Shown here one piece after another: positions 11,065-23,800 of a stretch of DNA of 64,000 nucleotides; position 1 is the first letter of the stretch, and the number at the start of each line of letters is the position of its first letter. The notes under the pieces were generated by a model that saw nothing but the letters and a program-made list of their open reading frames with translations, searched no databases and was not told the origin of the DNA. The stretch is from Onthophagus taurus. Taxonomy: Eukaryota; Arthropoda; Insecta; Coleoptera; Scarabaeidae. The position numbers and the translations under genes were made by a program. The stretch is taken from positions 10,237,501 to 10,301,500 of the forward strand of contig NC_091971.1 of NCBI RefSeq assembly GCF_036711975.1, written 5' to 3'.

Positions 11065-14000
11065 TTAATAATGGCCTGAATGAGATCCTGAGGATGAATA
11101 ACCTAGAAAACAAAAAAATTAATTAAAAAAAAATAATTAATTTTTGTAATATATCTTACTTCCTGAATACGATCCAGAATGTCCTCCACCAAGCCCGAAC
11201 GAGCCAGAACCACTCGATGAATAAGCTCCCGATTTAGATCCCCCATAAGAACCTCCTTTAGATCCACTATAAGACCCTGACCCCGATGCGGAAGCTCCGA
11301 ATCCATTCAAAATTGATTGTAAACCAGAACAAGCTGCACATCCACCATGTCCTCCATTTCCACCATATCCGCCTGCACCTCCATGTCCAATTCCACCAAT
11401 AAGTGGTAAACCATGACTTCCTGAAGAACTGAAAGATCCGGATGAACTATAGGATCCAGATCCACCATATGAACCAGCTCCACTTCCAGGATGACCACCA
11501 CATCCAGATCCAGAACATCCTAAAGTTCCACTTCCAGAACCAGTACCACTTCCAGAATGATCACCACATCCAGATCCAGAACATCCTAATGTGCCACTTC
11601 CAGAACCACTACCACTTCCAGAATTATCACCTCCACATCCAGATCCAGAACATCCATTTACATTTTCTCCGCAATTACCGGAAGTACACCCTTTTAATGG
11701 AGCTCCCACTTCGACGTTTCCACCGAAAGAAACGCCTGTTGAGCATCCGGATCCCCCACATCCCTGTCCAACGTCGGATTTGACATCACAATTTCCCGAG
11801 GAACACGGTTTTGATGGTTTGGCAGATGGAGTTCCGAATTCATCGCTGACACCAACAGATAATTCTGGTTTTGATGTTGGATACGGAGTTTTAGCTGTTG
11901 GAATTATATGGACTATTGGTTTTTCCGTTTCTGGTTCTGGTTTAGAGTTGTAACCAGGTTTTCCTGGTTTGGAGGAACTTTGTGGATGGGTTGGTGATGT
12001 TGGTTGTTGTGAAGTTGAAGATGATCCACTGGTTGATGAACTTCCTGCGTATGAACCACTTGATGAACTTGTTAAGCTTGAGGTGCTTGAGGAACTTGGA
12101 TAACTAGACGTTGGTTTGTAACTTCCTGCTGTTGATCCAATTGTAGACCCAATTGTAGACCCAATTGTAGATCCAATTGTAGATCCAATTGTTGATCCAA
12201 TTGTTGTGCCTGCTGTTGATCCTATAGTTGAATGCGCCCCTGTTTTACTAGTGGCTGGTTTGCTATGATGTATTGATCCAGAAGGGCCAGGGAATGGACC
12301 AGTATAATGCACTCCACCATCTTCACCATCTGTAGGATGGGCAGCTCCTGATGTACTACTTGAATACGTTGGCACGGTGGGAATTGTTGATTGTGGATGA
12401 TAACCACCAGGTTGGGTAAATGGTTTAGTTCCTGTTGCTGGTTTGCTGGAATCAATTGGGCCGCTTGGTCCTGGGAATGGTCCAGTATAATGAACACCAC
12501 TATCTGGCACATTAGGATGAGAACCTCCATGTGCTGGTTTGTGACTTCCATGTTCCGGTTTAGGTCCATCATAATGTGGTTTTGTTCCTCCATATCCTGG
12601 TTGATGGTCTGGTCTTCCACCATGTCCGGGTTTAACTTCAGCAGGTGTATGTCCATGTTGTCCTGGAGCAGGTTGTACATTGGGTACTCCGGGTTTATGT
12701 CCTGATGGTTTACTTTCATGAATAGAACCTGGTTTTCCTGGGAAAGGACCTGAATAATGACTTCCCGAATCTGGCACATTTCCTGGTTGACTTGGCGATA
12801 ATCCAACATCATAAGATCCCGACGGCGTATGTGATCCATGAATTAAAGTCGGAATGGACGTGGTAGATGCAGTTGGTTTTCTAGTTGGTTTACTATCATG
12901 GATGGATCCTTGCGGTCCTGGGAAAGGTCCAGTGTAATGAACACCACTTCCCGGAATTAGATTCGGCGCTGGAGATACATAACTTGGCCCAGATCCTGAT
13001 ATTGGGACATTGTAAGGGGCTTCCAAATCAATTGACGGTTTATGCTCACCTGGTTTCGTTGGATATTCATTTTTAGGAACATTTCCGCAACCAACACCAT
13101 TAGATCCACACGATGGAGAATAACTGCCAGAATAAGATCCTGACGTTGATGGAACGTTCGATCCCGAACATCCAACACCATTCGGTCCACAACTTGGAGA
13201 TGGTCCAGAAGAGGAATATGAACCTGGTTGGGTTGGTGAAGTACAACCAGGTTGTCCAGGTGCACAACCGGAAGATGTAGGATATGTAGTACCTGATGTT
13301 GGGTATGAACCGGATTGAGTTGGTGAAGAACATCCAGGTTGTCCAGGTGCACAACCGGAAGATGTAGGATATGTAGTACCTGATGTTGGGTATGAACCGG
13401 ATTGAGTTGGTGAAGAACATCCAGGTTGTCCAGGTGCACAACCGGAAGAACCTGTTGGGGTTGGTAATGAACATCCTGGTTGACCAGGAGTACAACCAGA
13501 TGTGCTTGGATATGAGCTTCCACCAGATACAGTTGGTTTTGGATAAATTGTTCCAGAAATAGCTCCAGATCCTGAGGAAGAACAACCAACACCACCAGCT
13601 CCACATCCTAACGAAGGTCCTTGTTGATTATAAGAGGATCCAGGAGACGATGGTTGTCCTGAAGAACCTGGATGAGCATATCCGGTTGAATAACTAGGTG
13701 AAGAAGATCCGGAGTGTCCTGGTTGTGAAGAGCTAGGTGCTGAATATCCTGGTTGAGAAGATCCAGATTGTGGTGAACTAGGAGTAGAATATCCTGGTTG
13801 AACAGATCCTGGAGAAGAATGTGTAGGTTGTGAAATTCCAGGTTGTGGAGATCCAGGTTGTGAAGATCCAGGTTGTGAATATCCAGGTTGTGAATATCCA
13901 GGTTGTGAAGATCCCGGTTGAGAAGATCCAGGTTGTGAGGATCCAGGTTGTGAAGAACCAGGTGAAGAATGTCCAGGTGTAGAATATCCTGGTTGGGAAG

Positions 14001-15801
14001 AACCAGGCGAAGCACTTTCAAAATGAATTGTTGTGTCTGGTTGTCCAGGTTTCGAAATAATAACACCTCCATTAATGAATCCAGAAGAACCAGAACCCGA
14101 GCCACTATATGATCCAGAAGAACTATATCCTAAAGTAAATAAAATATAAGATTATTTTGTAGATTAACACAAAAACCTTAATTTACCTCCTACTGCTCCT
14201 GGGAAAACAAGCGCATCCGGGCCACAACCTCCATTTTTACAATTTGCCCCAGGTTTATTATTAGGCGATTGTAAGCAGGCAAATCCAGTACAAGGAATAC
14301 CACCCGATCCTGGTCCTGACCCAGAAACTCCAATTTCCACAATTGGTTTCACATCATCTCCACATCCAGATCCAGCTCCGCCACAACCTGATCCACCAAC
14401 TTTAACGCCTCCTCCCAAAAACGTATCTCCCGCCCCAATACCGATTCCTCCTCCAACTCCTGCGCCGCTATTAGTTTTCGCTCCATAACCACTTGGCTTA
14501 TGAGGTCCAATCTTAAACTTATCATTATCAGCGTAATCTCCCAATCCACCAGCTTCCAAAGTGTCGGGTCCACTTCCCAATGGTAAATGTCCAGTTCCTA
14601 AATGACCACAAGAATTTTGGCCACAATTTGCTTTAATCGCTGCACTTCCAAAGTCTCCAGTTCCAACTAATGAATCACCATCAGTTAAACCAATTCCTCC
14701 ACCAACTCCTACACCGTGTTTCTTTAAGATGTCAGCACCTTTTGGGCCGGTTTTTGTACCAGCGTAACTCCCAGAAAATGATCCTGCGGAAGAACCAGCA
14801 CCTTGAGCACCAGGAGCTCCAACACCGATTCCTTGTAAAATTCCTAAAGTGTGCCCTACAAGGTCGTTTCCAATGCTTCCAGAGCCTGAGTAACTTCCAG
14901 ATGATGAATAGGAACTTGAACTAGCAAATGCTAAAATGTGTTAAAAGAGTTAAATTAATTAAATTGGTTTTTCATGGAAATGGGATGGTATTACAAGAAG
15001 ATTGCGATGCTGATCCAGATGAACTGAAACTACCACTTACGCTCCCAGCACCATGATGTCCATGACCATATTGAAGTGCTACAAAAAAGGAATTATAAGA
15101 AAATAGGACGGGTTATACGTGATGCTTCGCAAATAACTTTTGTATAAACGCAATTTACATATGTGTCTTTTTGCAAAGGATGACCTTCAGCAAACGAGTT
15201 TGCCGGCATCAATATTTAATACATTACACACCCAAATTCATTTTAAATTTATCGGTCGGGGATGAAAGGTCCATTTATTTTTATTGTTGTCGTAAACTAT
15301 TCAAGTTCATTATCAAACAGTAAAGTATTTACCTTGATCTTTTCACCCGTTTAAAATTGATTCTGACTAAACGGAAATGATAGAGTAATTGGAACGTGAT
15401 GGATTTAACTTTCTACATTCTTTGATAGTGATAGTGTATTGTTTGATTTTGTGTATTATGAAGGATTTTATTGAATGGAAAATCCTTGTTTAAAAAAATT
15501 ATGCATATTCATTTTGTAATTATTCTAAATTGAACATTCACAATTAAAAAGAAGCATTAATTAAGATGAGAATTTTTTGCAAGGTTGAGCTAATATTTTA
15601 TGATAAATTTTATTAACACAATTCGTTCAAGTTTAAAAATCTTATATGTTCATCAATTGCATAATATTATCCATTAAATGTTAATCACCAATTAATTTTT
15701 TTCTTCTTTATCATAAATAATTTTAATTTATTTTACTTACATTGAAATGGTTGAGTTAATAAAGCGGCAACACACAACACAACACTATTTGGGTTTAACA
15801 T
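11065..15801 (-). CDS. Large secreted Gly/Ser/Pro/Cys-rich modular repeat protein, unknown family
   Basis: Five exons in coding order, 15801-15741, 15078-14995, 14930-14187, 14129-11160 and 11102-11065, sum to 1,299 codons (1,298 residues). Exon 1 is a signal peptide (MLNPNSVVLCVAALLTQPFQ). Then come a Ser/Gly stretch; a Gly-rich module with KANCGQNSCGHLGTG and CKNGGCGPDALVFPGAVGG; a block of about ten SSQPG/YSQPG repeats; three CxPGQPGC-type cysteine modules; four copies of HYTGPFPGP followed by SIHxSKP (near 12930, 12755, 12490 and 12300); a run of seven IGST; CSGSGCGG repeats; and a SGSYSGSKGG tail ending SHSGHYY-like at GHY. No enzyme domain or membrane span follows the signal peptide. 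It should be exported; low-complexity proteins of this type occur in cuticle, egg covering, silk, glue or gland secretions, but I cannot assign which. The paired cysteines spaced CxxxxC suggest cross-linking. Other frames of the big exon are also open because of the repeats. Confidence 0.85.
12125..12215. repeat. 12-bp coding tandem repeat (IGST)
   Basis: GTAGACCCAATT/GTAGATCCAATT units repeat about seven times and encode consecutive IGST tetrapeptides within the modular secreted protein. Synonymous differences between units show they are not all of the same age. Confidence 0.9.
13261..13434. repeat. 87-bp (29-codon) identical tandem duplication in the modular secreted protein
   Basis: The 87 bases starting at 13261 (TGCACAACCGGAAGATGTAG) appear again from 13348 without visible differences, and a third diverged copy begins at 13435. 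Each encodes one CxPGQPGCSSPTQ cysteine module plus its linker. Confidence 0.92.
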
Positions 15802-15867
15802 GTTTAAAGAGTGGCGATTTCAACAATGTTTTGAAATCGCAACCTATCTTGTCTGCAAATGCCAACC

Positions 15868-15905
15868 TGACTGAATCTCTGGGATCGACCCACAACCTAT
15901 TTATA
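15868..15905 (-). promoter_or_regulatory. TATA box and initiator of the modular secreted protein gene
   Basis: On the minus strand TATAAATA (15905-15898) is followed about 31-33 bases later by the arthropod initiator TCAGT (15874-15870). The predicted transcription start near 15872 leaves a 5' UTR of about 70 bases before the ATG at 15801. Strong TATA/Inr pairs are typical of tissue-specific, highly expressed secreted-protein genes. Confidence 0.75.
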
Positions 15906-17399
15906 CATCCTTACATAACGACGTGTTGTGGTGCAGAGGAGAAGAAGGAGCAACCTTGTCCGAAACCACCGATGATCACGAACTCGACAACGACGAAGCA
16001 ATCGGACTTAACAAAGTTTTTGGGTTTTTTCGACGATGAGTAATCAAGTCTTTAGTAGAAACAGTTTTGAATTGTTTTTTTGAAACGTTATTGACCTATC
16101 TTTAAAATCTATATGTTAATAATGTGAAGAGGTACATTCTTGATTGGCAAGATAATTTTTTATATTCATTTTCAATTCTTTCTTTTGAATAGCGTTTATA
16201 TTAAAGACGAGGTTACATATTTACATTGACAATTATCAAAACCGGTTTGTGTTAAAATAAGAAAAAAAATTAAAATCGAGATATTCTCATCCCATTGTAC
16301 AGAAGAAAATTGCCTTAATTGGTATCTAAAAGCAAGGAGATCGTCGCAACGTTGACTTTGGGTTGCTAATTAATGTTAATAAAATCGTAAATATTCCAGT
16401 AAACAATGTTGGAGGAGTAGGTAATCCCGGATTGAATCTGCTAATAAGTTACAATAAAGTAGTAATTAGTCGTTAACCTTAAATGAGGAATTGAGGTGAA
16501 TATTTTCAAGAAAAAGAAATATGTTAAGATTATATAGCAAAAGTGTTAACACAATTAATAAGCATGCCAGTAAATAATATTGTGGTACTTCATTTTATTA
16601 GTTGAGGGACTTTACAGAAACCTCATATTATTGAAAAACCAGAATTATTAATTCTAATAATTTTCATTAATTTAAGCTAATTAAATAACCATGCCTTCAC
16701 AGTTAGTCAATTAGATGTTTTCAAAAGTTTTTATGAACTCTTATATCTTATTAGAGGAGCCAATATATTCTTTTCTTAAACACACATTTTCTTTTTCACA
16801 TTGCAAGAACAACACTTTGATTGCAGCAAGTAGTGTTATCTTATAGCTTAAATGTCGAAGTCCACGTGATATTTTATAAATACAGTGTCTTTTTAAGAAC
16901 AATTCTTCTTTTATCCATTTCTATCGTAATTTCATTTTGGTATGCAAAATAAATTACTTGAATCGAGGTTTGACGCGTACCCCTAGAGGCACATGAAGAG
17001 AGAAGACAAAATAATAAATCTATTTTGATTGTTATTAAAGTATATCCAACTTTTTTTACTAAGGGTACTCAGAGTTATGAAAATTTTAGAAATACTACAT
17101 AGATGTCGAAAGTTTGGGAAACACCGTGTTAATTGAATTCTTTGGTTCATCGTACTGAAATCGAGATCATGCAGCAAAAAAATTGACTAAAGCTCAAGTG
17201 TGTAAAACAAAGGATTAAGATAATAGAAAAATAATTGCAAAATAATTTGTGCCTCGAAGCTGATGCGAATTAAGTACTAGTTTTGTTGTGTTCGCTCAAG
17301 ACAACAAAGACTACGAGAAGAGAAAAATAACTTCCTAAATTCCTCAGTCATTCTTTTTTAAATTTATATATATAATTTTTCCACCTTAATGATATCATA
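15906..17399. other. Gene-poor AT-rich stretch
   Basis: I see no supported gene. Short frames such as 16983-17177 (minus) have neither recognisable domains nor a coding-like composition. Confidence 0.4.
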
Positions 17400-17900
17400 T
17401 ACTAGACTTTTTTATTTTACAATCGAACAAGTATTAAAAACACTAGATGCTAGATTTGATCAACTTAGAATTATGCCCAAAGATATGTTATCAAAACATT
17501 GTAAGAATTTAGAATACATATTAGGTATATGTTAACAAAAATGGGAGAGCAACCTATGTCAATACTTGTATTTACTCAATGAAGTAAAAACAGCCTATGA
17601 TTACTTTTCATATTTTATTACCGATAAACTGGTTATATCATTGCTTAGAATCACACCCAAAGACATGTTATCAAAACATTGTAAGAATTTAGAATACATC
17701 TTAGGTAATGGTGATATGTTGACGAAAATGGGAGAGCAACCTGTATCAATACCTGCATTACTCAATGAACTAAAAATAGGAATAAATATGATTAATTTTC
17801 ATATTTTATTACTGGTAAACTGGTTGTATCATTGCTTATCAAACAAATCCATGTGTTTTATAAGAAAGACACTCATCGCTTACATTATACTGTAATACAT
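17400..17900 (+). mobile_element. hAT-like transposase fragment with an internal duplication
   Basis: A segment encoding PKDMLSKHCKNLEYIL followed by KMGEQP and a helix ending ALLNELK occurs twice in tandem (about 17470-17600 and 17652-17785, offset about 182 bp). The pattern resembles the region after the BED finger in ZMYM1-like hAT transposases (a Leu-rich helix, a short charged loop, then an LxxEL helix). There is no catalytic region nearby. Family assignment is tentative. Confidence 0.4.
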
Positions 17901-18039
17901 TATGATCGTATATTTCAGCAAAGCCACATTGATGGGGTGAATACTAACATGGTACATGATTCCACGATGATACATCATATGTAAGTATGAATTTGTCCAT
18001 AGATGGCTCTAGCTACCAATGTAATTACCGCCAAACTGT

Positions 18040-18910
18040 GTCATTGGCGCCATTTCCATTTGCTGATATCTGACAAAGATGTGCAGAAGATCACAACTGA
18101 ATGAAAAACAGCAGGAAAACCGAAAGCTACTACTAGTACAAAAGGAAATTATTTCTCCATCGAAATGTGACTAGCAATGAAGTGGATATACTTTTAGAAT
18201 CTTAGGCGTAAAAGATCATTGGTAACCATCTAGGATTCATCTAGATCCAAGATCTAGGAGAACCATCGGCATCAACTGCAAAACTAAATTGCTAAGAACA
18301 GAAAGCAATGCTCTGTATTTGGTGAGATCCGCGGGATATGATCTATCATGAAGTTGCTAAAACCTAGCAAAACTGTTAATACTAAACGCTACCGACACTA
18401 AATGATCGATTTGAATCAAGTTTTGCGCGAAAAATGACCAAAATGTCAAAAAGACAACACAAAGAGATTTTCCTTCATGATAATGCTCCATCACTTACAA
18501 CAAAACTGTAATAATTGGGATTCCTCATTTCATAAGTTCTGTCACTTAATTTGAGAACTTCTACATGTCGTTGCATTCAGTCGGAAACTCTCAAACAATT
18601 ATTATTGATTAAAAGTGTATGATGACATTGATTTCCTTTACTTTATATAGGAATTAATTTAATGAGTGGTTTGCTCGAAAGATATCAGATCAATTTCAAA
18701 ACAAAGTTAGCTCATACTCTTAACCTTTTCGATATGGCAATTTCAATCTGGATACAAGTTAGAACTTCGTGATTTCAGAAACCAGGCAAAATCCAATTGA
18801 TGTTGCGCAATACGATGAAGATACATTTATTTTTACAAAATACATTTACCTATGCAGCATGGAAACTTGGGTGTTATGTAAAAGAATTGCAGAATATTTT
18901 TTAACTTATT
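18040..18910 (+). mobile_element. Degenerate mariner element
   Basis: Pieces of a mariner transposase are readable on the plus strand: KAMLCIWWDPR, a decayed YHELLKP-like segment, KRQHKEIFLHDNAPS with the second catalytic Asp, and a C-terminal AAWKLGCYVKELQNIF that corresponds to the usual RW..C....GQYFE ending. Many stops and shifts intervene. The HDNAPS and CIWWD motifs are of the DD34D mariner type. Confidence 0.75.
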
Positions 18911-20862
18911 ATGATAAAATTATCTAAACTGTAATCGTCAAATAGAACTTCCACTTTCTTTTCTTATGGTATAATTAATGAATTCTTGTTCGTATCCCTC
19001 ATATTCTAAGATTCAACAATTTGAACGGACTTTATCGAACTTTATGTAAATCCATTATGTTGATTTACTGACAAAATCATTGAATCGTTCAATTAACAAC
19101 AATACAAACAAAACATTATTTTTCCTTTAAGAAGTAAATCGTAGATCTCTACACAAATCAGTCGTAGATCCTATTTTATAGCATCTACTTTGACTTTCAT
19201 AGGACTACAAATTCCTATGGGAAATTATCTTGCTTACGGTATGCAACTCTTTCGTTTATCATTCCTTAATTCACGCTTATCAGATGTCGACGCGATCTGA
19301 TATCCAGATCAGAAAAGCTTTTAACTTACAAAGACAACATGGCAGTTGTCTAATATCACCTAATTATGAACTTTTTTAACAAAATCTTTGGTTCAGCTTC
19401 TTTCATCGTCAAACACTTCTCCTCAACATCAAGAGTTTCATTTTTACAGAACAATTTGTTACCTAAACAATTCCTAAAGAGAATTAATTAATGATTCTAT
19501 TTCCATCATTCCAATTAAGTTTTCGAAAAGAATAATCTTATCATCTTAAAATTTATAATTTAAATGATCTAATGTTATATTTTTCTTTCTTTAGTTGATA
19601 TTCTTGAATGGAAGCAATTTATTCGTAATTGCAACATTACAGCAAAGTTAAATTCATGTATCTTTTTGCTTATCTAAAACATTCCTATTTTCTTTTCTAG
19701 TAATTTTTGATATGAATGGGAAATATAAAGTTTAAATTCTTTTTGCATTTAATCATAAATTATTTTTAAGTAATAACTTTTTTAATGTGGGATTTAAAAA
19801 TCCGCGATGATACTCTATACTTAAGAGTTGAATTCTAAAGGTTTACGTGATGATTGATGTACAAATAAGACGTAAATTACAACTTAGAGCCAGTTTTTTT
19901 AAGTACCCAATAAATATGAAAAAAAAAATGATAAGTTCCGTTATAACTCATAGGAAAGGAAAATTAAAGATGTTTTTATATAAGAGATTATTTTTTTACC
20001 GTTGGATTTCTTAGGAACGATGTTTTAGAGCTTATTAATCTCATCCTGTTAACATTTACATATGCGAAAAAAAGGAATAACCACAAACAATTATGTGGTT
20101 AAAATAAAACAACAAATTGTTATTTATCGCAAACGATGCGATCCTTTTTGACACTTTTTTGTATCAATTTGTATTCACAAATAAACCACACACGTGTGAA
20201 TTTTTTTCCTCATTATATCCTATGTATACATCGTGATATGTCACGACGAAAAAACATCCATTTCCATATGCATTATTTTAATTTTTCGCCTCTGGTTCGG
20301 ATTTTCCGGGACGATAATTGCAAATTCAAGAATGATTCTTTTTAATTGTTCACTCAACATTCGTTTCAATTCCGGATGTAGATGACGTCACCTTACTCGG
20401 TGTAACCTTCCTGATACACATACTCGGTTTATTCATTTTTAAATTGTTTGTATATTTCTTATATGGCAAATTTCTTAATAAACTTTTCTTAAAACGATCG
20501 ATGATAAACGGATATAACGAGGTTATTTTCTTGGAAGATTTTGTTGCAATCGATATAAACGTGTTTAATTTCTATATGGGTGTGTATTACGCAAGACATT
20601 ACCTTCGAATAAATGACAAATCTTGAATGAAATTGAATTAATTTGTACCTATTGTGAATGTGTTACACCCAGTTTATAAAAAAAAATGTTTGGGTTTTAA
20701 TGTTAATGACTTCATCGCGTTGAAACTAAAATTCCTTGAAATTATTATTTTTGAAAAGGTATTAAGAACTAAGAATTAATTGCGAAAGTTATATTTTTAA
20801 GCACTTTTTCGCATCTCAATGTTAATCAGTTGACCTTAAAATTCGTGGAAAGAGTATCAAAT
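18911..20862. other. AT-rich stretch with no supported gene
   Basis: Two short plus-strand frames (20136-20345 and 20444-20626) are open but show no domain, signal peptide or splice context that would support them. Nothing else is recognised. Confidence 0.4.
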
Positions 20863-23800
20863 TTAATCAATTAATATATTTTCAAATTCTTTTTGAAATT
20901 CTACTGAAAACATTTCATCAAAACTTTCTCGGAATTGGAATTGAGGTGGATCCCAACAGACTTCTTTCGATCGATTTTTCCGTTTGTTATCTTCGCAAAG
21001 ATCAAATATTTTTGTAACTTCATCTGAAGAAAATTCGCATCTTCTGCAATCGAGATTAATCAAAGTTGTGTTAAATTGGAGTCCACTTAATATCAATTTT
21101 TCGATTTCCTAGAATAAAAAAAATGTTTCAATCAATTTCGCCATAGAAGGAAAAGAACGCGGTAAACAAGCATATAAATCCTAGGAATAAAAGGGTATTA
21201 AATTCTGAATGGGTATGATTTATTACAAGAGCGCATTGTTCTCGAGATGTTTTTCAAAAATCTTCGATAATTCTTGGTATAAAAGGAGGTGAACTTTTTG
21301 GAGACTTCACACAGCTACAAAAATGAAATTTATCTACGTCTTTACAATCGCCGTTGTGTTTGGTGTGCTTTATGCACAGGTAAGAAAATTTTTTAATTCT
21401 AATATAATAATAAATTTATTTTGAAATGTATGTTAGGTTAACGCCGGTACCACCTCAAACGTAAGAAAAATGGATGATACTAAAGATGACGATGGTCATG
21501 CTCGCCACGAAAGAGATGTCGATAATGGTAAACCTACTGACGATGACAAGAAACAAATAGCTCCTTGTTGTGGACAAGAACCGTAACGGACGCAATAACC
21601 AAGATAACCAAAATGAATAAAAAAAATGGTATTAACCACACAGTTTGTTTTCAAGTTATAAATCTCTCACATTTCAAAGAATGAATAAATAAATAAATTG
21701 CAAAGTACAATTTTAGTTTTTCTTGTTTCTAACCTTTAAACAGAATTGTTGAAAATGGGTAAGTAAAAATTAATCTTTAATAAATCATAAACTGAATGCG
21801 GTTGGGAAAACCATCACTAATTGTTGATAATATAATTAGCAAAATAATCAATAATTAGCATAAAAGCAATAAATTGTAGTGAAAATAGCCAATAAGTTGA
21901 AAACTAAAAGCAATGGAACAAAACGTTCCAAATGAAAAATATGTCTAAATCTGACACAAAATTGAGTAGTGCTAATAATTTTCAATTATAATCAATTTTT
22001 ATCAACTTTTTAATGTCAAAATTTCTCCTCACTACAATGAGGCTGGCAAGTATCTACTTTAGAGATTAAAAAAATTGCGACAAAGTTTGTTATAATCGCT
22101 AAACATTTCTACATAACATATGTTTCAGTTGCGTTTGTCAGATACCGTTATCAGTTTTTCAAAGTTGTATCTCTCTAATTTTTAACCTTCTCTTTGTCTT
22201 CAACCGCAATCCCTAAGAATCCAAAGCGGGACTGAAACGGTGTAAAATTTACCTTCACATTTAACCAACCAAACGAATTGTCATTATTACGTGTGATATT
22301 TAAGACTGGACTTATATGAAGCTATAATGATATCAACCTCATTTTCAGTTAATTTCGATGTCTTCCGCTTCCAAAACAGATTCGCCATGTTTTCAGCTAA
22401 TTTTTCAAGCTCTTTATTAGTTGGAGGAAGGTGATGGGACAAGTATGGGGTTGGGGGAAGAGAGTTTTTGGAAGGAATGTGGCAGCGAGGAAGATTATGT
22501 TTGAAGGCCTGGTTAGCAGTGTGATGATGTATGGAGCAGAGGTATGGGGATGGAGAGAGCAGGCAATGCTGGAGGACATGCAAGCTAGATACTGGAGATG
22601 GGTGCTTGGGGTGGCGAGAGAAACACCGGGGTATATAGTGAGGGAAGAGGTAAAGGTGGATAAGGTCAGAGTGGAGGCGGGCAGGAGAGCAGTGAAATAT
22701 GAAGAAAGAATAGAAGGGAGGCCAAACTGCGGGATCTTGGGGGAGTGTTGGAGGGAAATTAGAGAGGGAAAGATCAGATATGGGAAAGGAGACAGAGACA
22801 ACTATTATAGACGAGCGGGCTACTCGGTAACTGAGATAAATAGTAGACGAAGGGTGGGTAGGGAGATGTGGAGGGAGTTGAGAGATAGGGACCGAGATGT
22901 GCAGAGACAGGAAAGAAGGACACAAATAAAAGAGGGGAGGTATAACGAAAGGTACAGGGACATTATAACAGAGGGGCTGCTTAGATACTTGTTATTGGAA
23001 GCAGATGAGGAAGGGAAGAAGTTGGTGGCTAGGTTCCGTTGTGGAAACGAGGAGAGAGCTAACAGATACTGGATGGCCGATGAGGAGAGGTGGTGTAGGC
23101 TATGCAGGGAGGAATGGGAAACGTTGGAACATATGTTGAATGGGTGCAGTGAGTTGAGGGAGGAGGAGTTGGACCGAGGGCAGATCTTAGGAGAGGGGGG
23201 AGAGGGGAAACGATGGATGAGAAAGGTTGTGGGGGTAAGGAGACAAAGGGAAGGATGAGGGGATGATTGGGCCGAAGAGCCGAGGGTATGGAAATGGAGG
23301 AAAAGGGTAGAGGGTGAAAATAATATACTAATAATATATATATTAGAATGTATTAAGAGGATAAAAATTGTAAATATTAAAAACAATAAAATGCTTATTA
23401 TTAGTTGGAGGTTTGCTCCTCTCCTAATTACCCATCTTGAGCAAATTCTGTACAAATATGTATAAATTTATAAATCTTGTTCCAATTTCTGAACTAAATT
23501 ACGTCTTGGATCACTTAGCTTGTAACCCCTTCAATTCATAAGGTAATTGTGCCACATTTGAACGAAATAATCAAAAGCACATTACATTTTTTGTAAATGA
23601 CACGGAGTTTTAAATAAAATCAATTTTTGCAATTGATTTCCAAGGAAAAGACTTTCATTTACACTAACCAGACATAACAATTTGGATATTGCCTAAGGAT
23701 TTCAAACCCTCAACTGCTGTTATGCTATTATCAAGACGAGTTTACACAAAATCCTTCTGCGTTTTTAACCGAGATACCACAATTGGCTGATTAAATACAA

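Noticed and set aside
11307-14573. Long open frames in other phases of the modular secreted protein gene (for example 14105-13608, 13604-12957, 12839-12222)
   Set aside because: Repeat-rich coding sequence keeps all phases open. The chosen phase alone joins the signal peptide and all splice junctions in frame.
20136-20626. Two short plus-strand frames of 60-69 codons
   Set aside because: No signal peptide, domain, splice context or promoter; chance length for AT-rich DNA.
22287-23455. Minus-strand Ser/Pro/Leu-rich frames over the LINE
   Set aside because: They are shadows of the purine-rich plus-strand LINE ORF, which has recognisable RT C-terminal and zinc-motif sequence.
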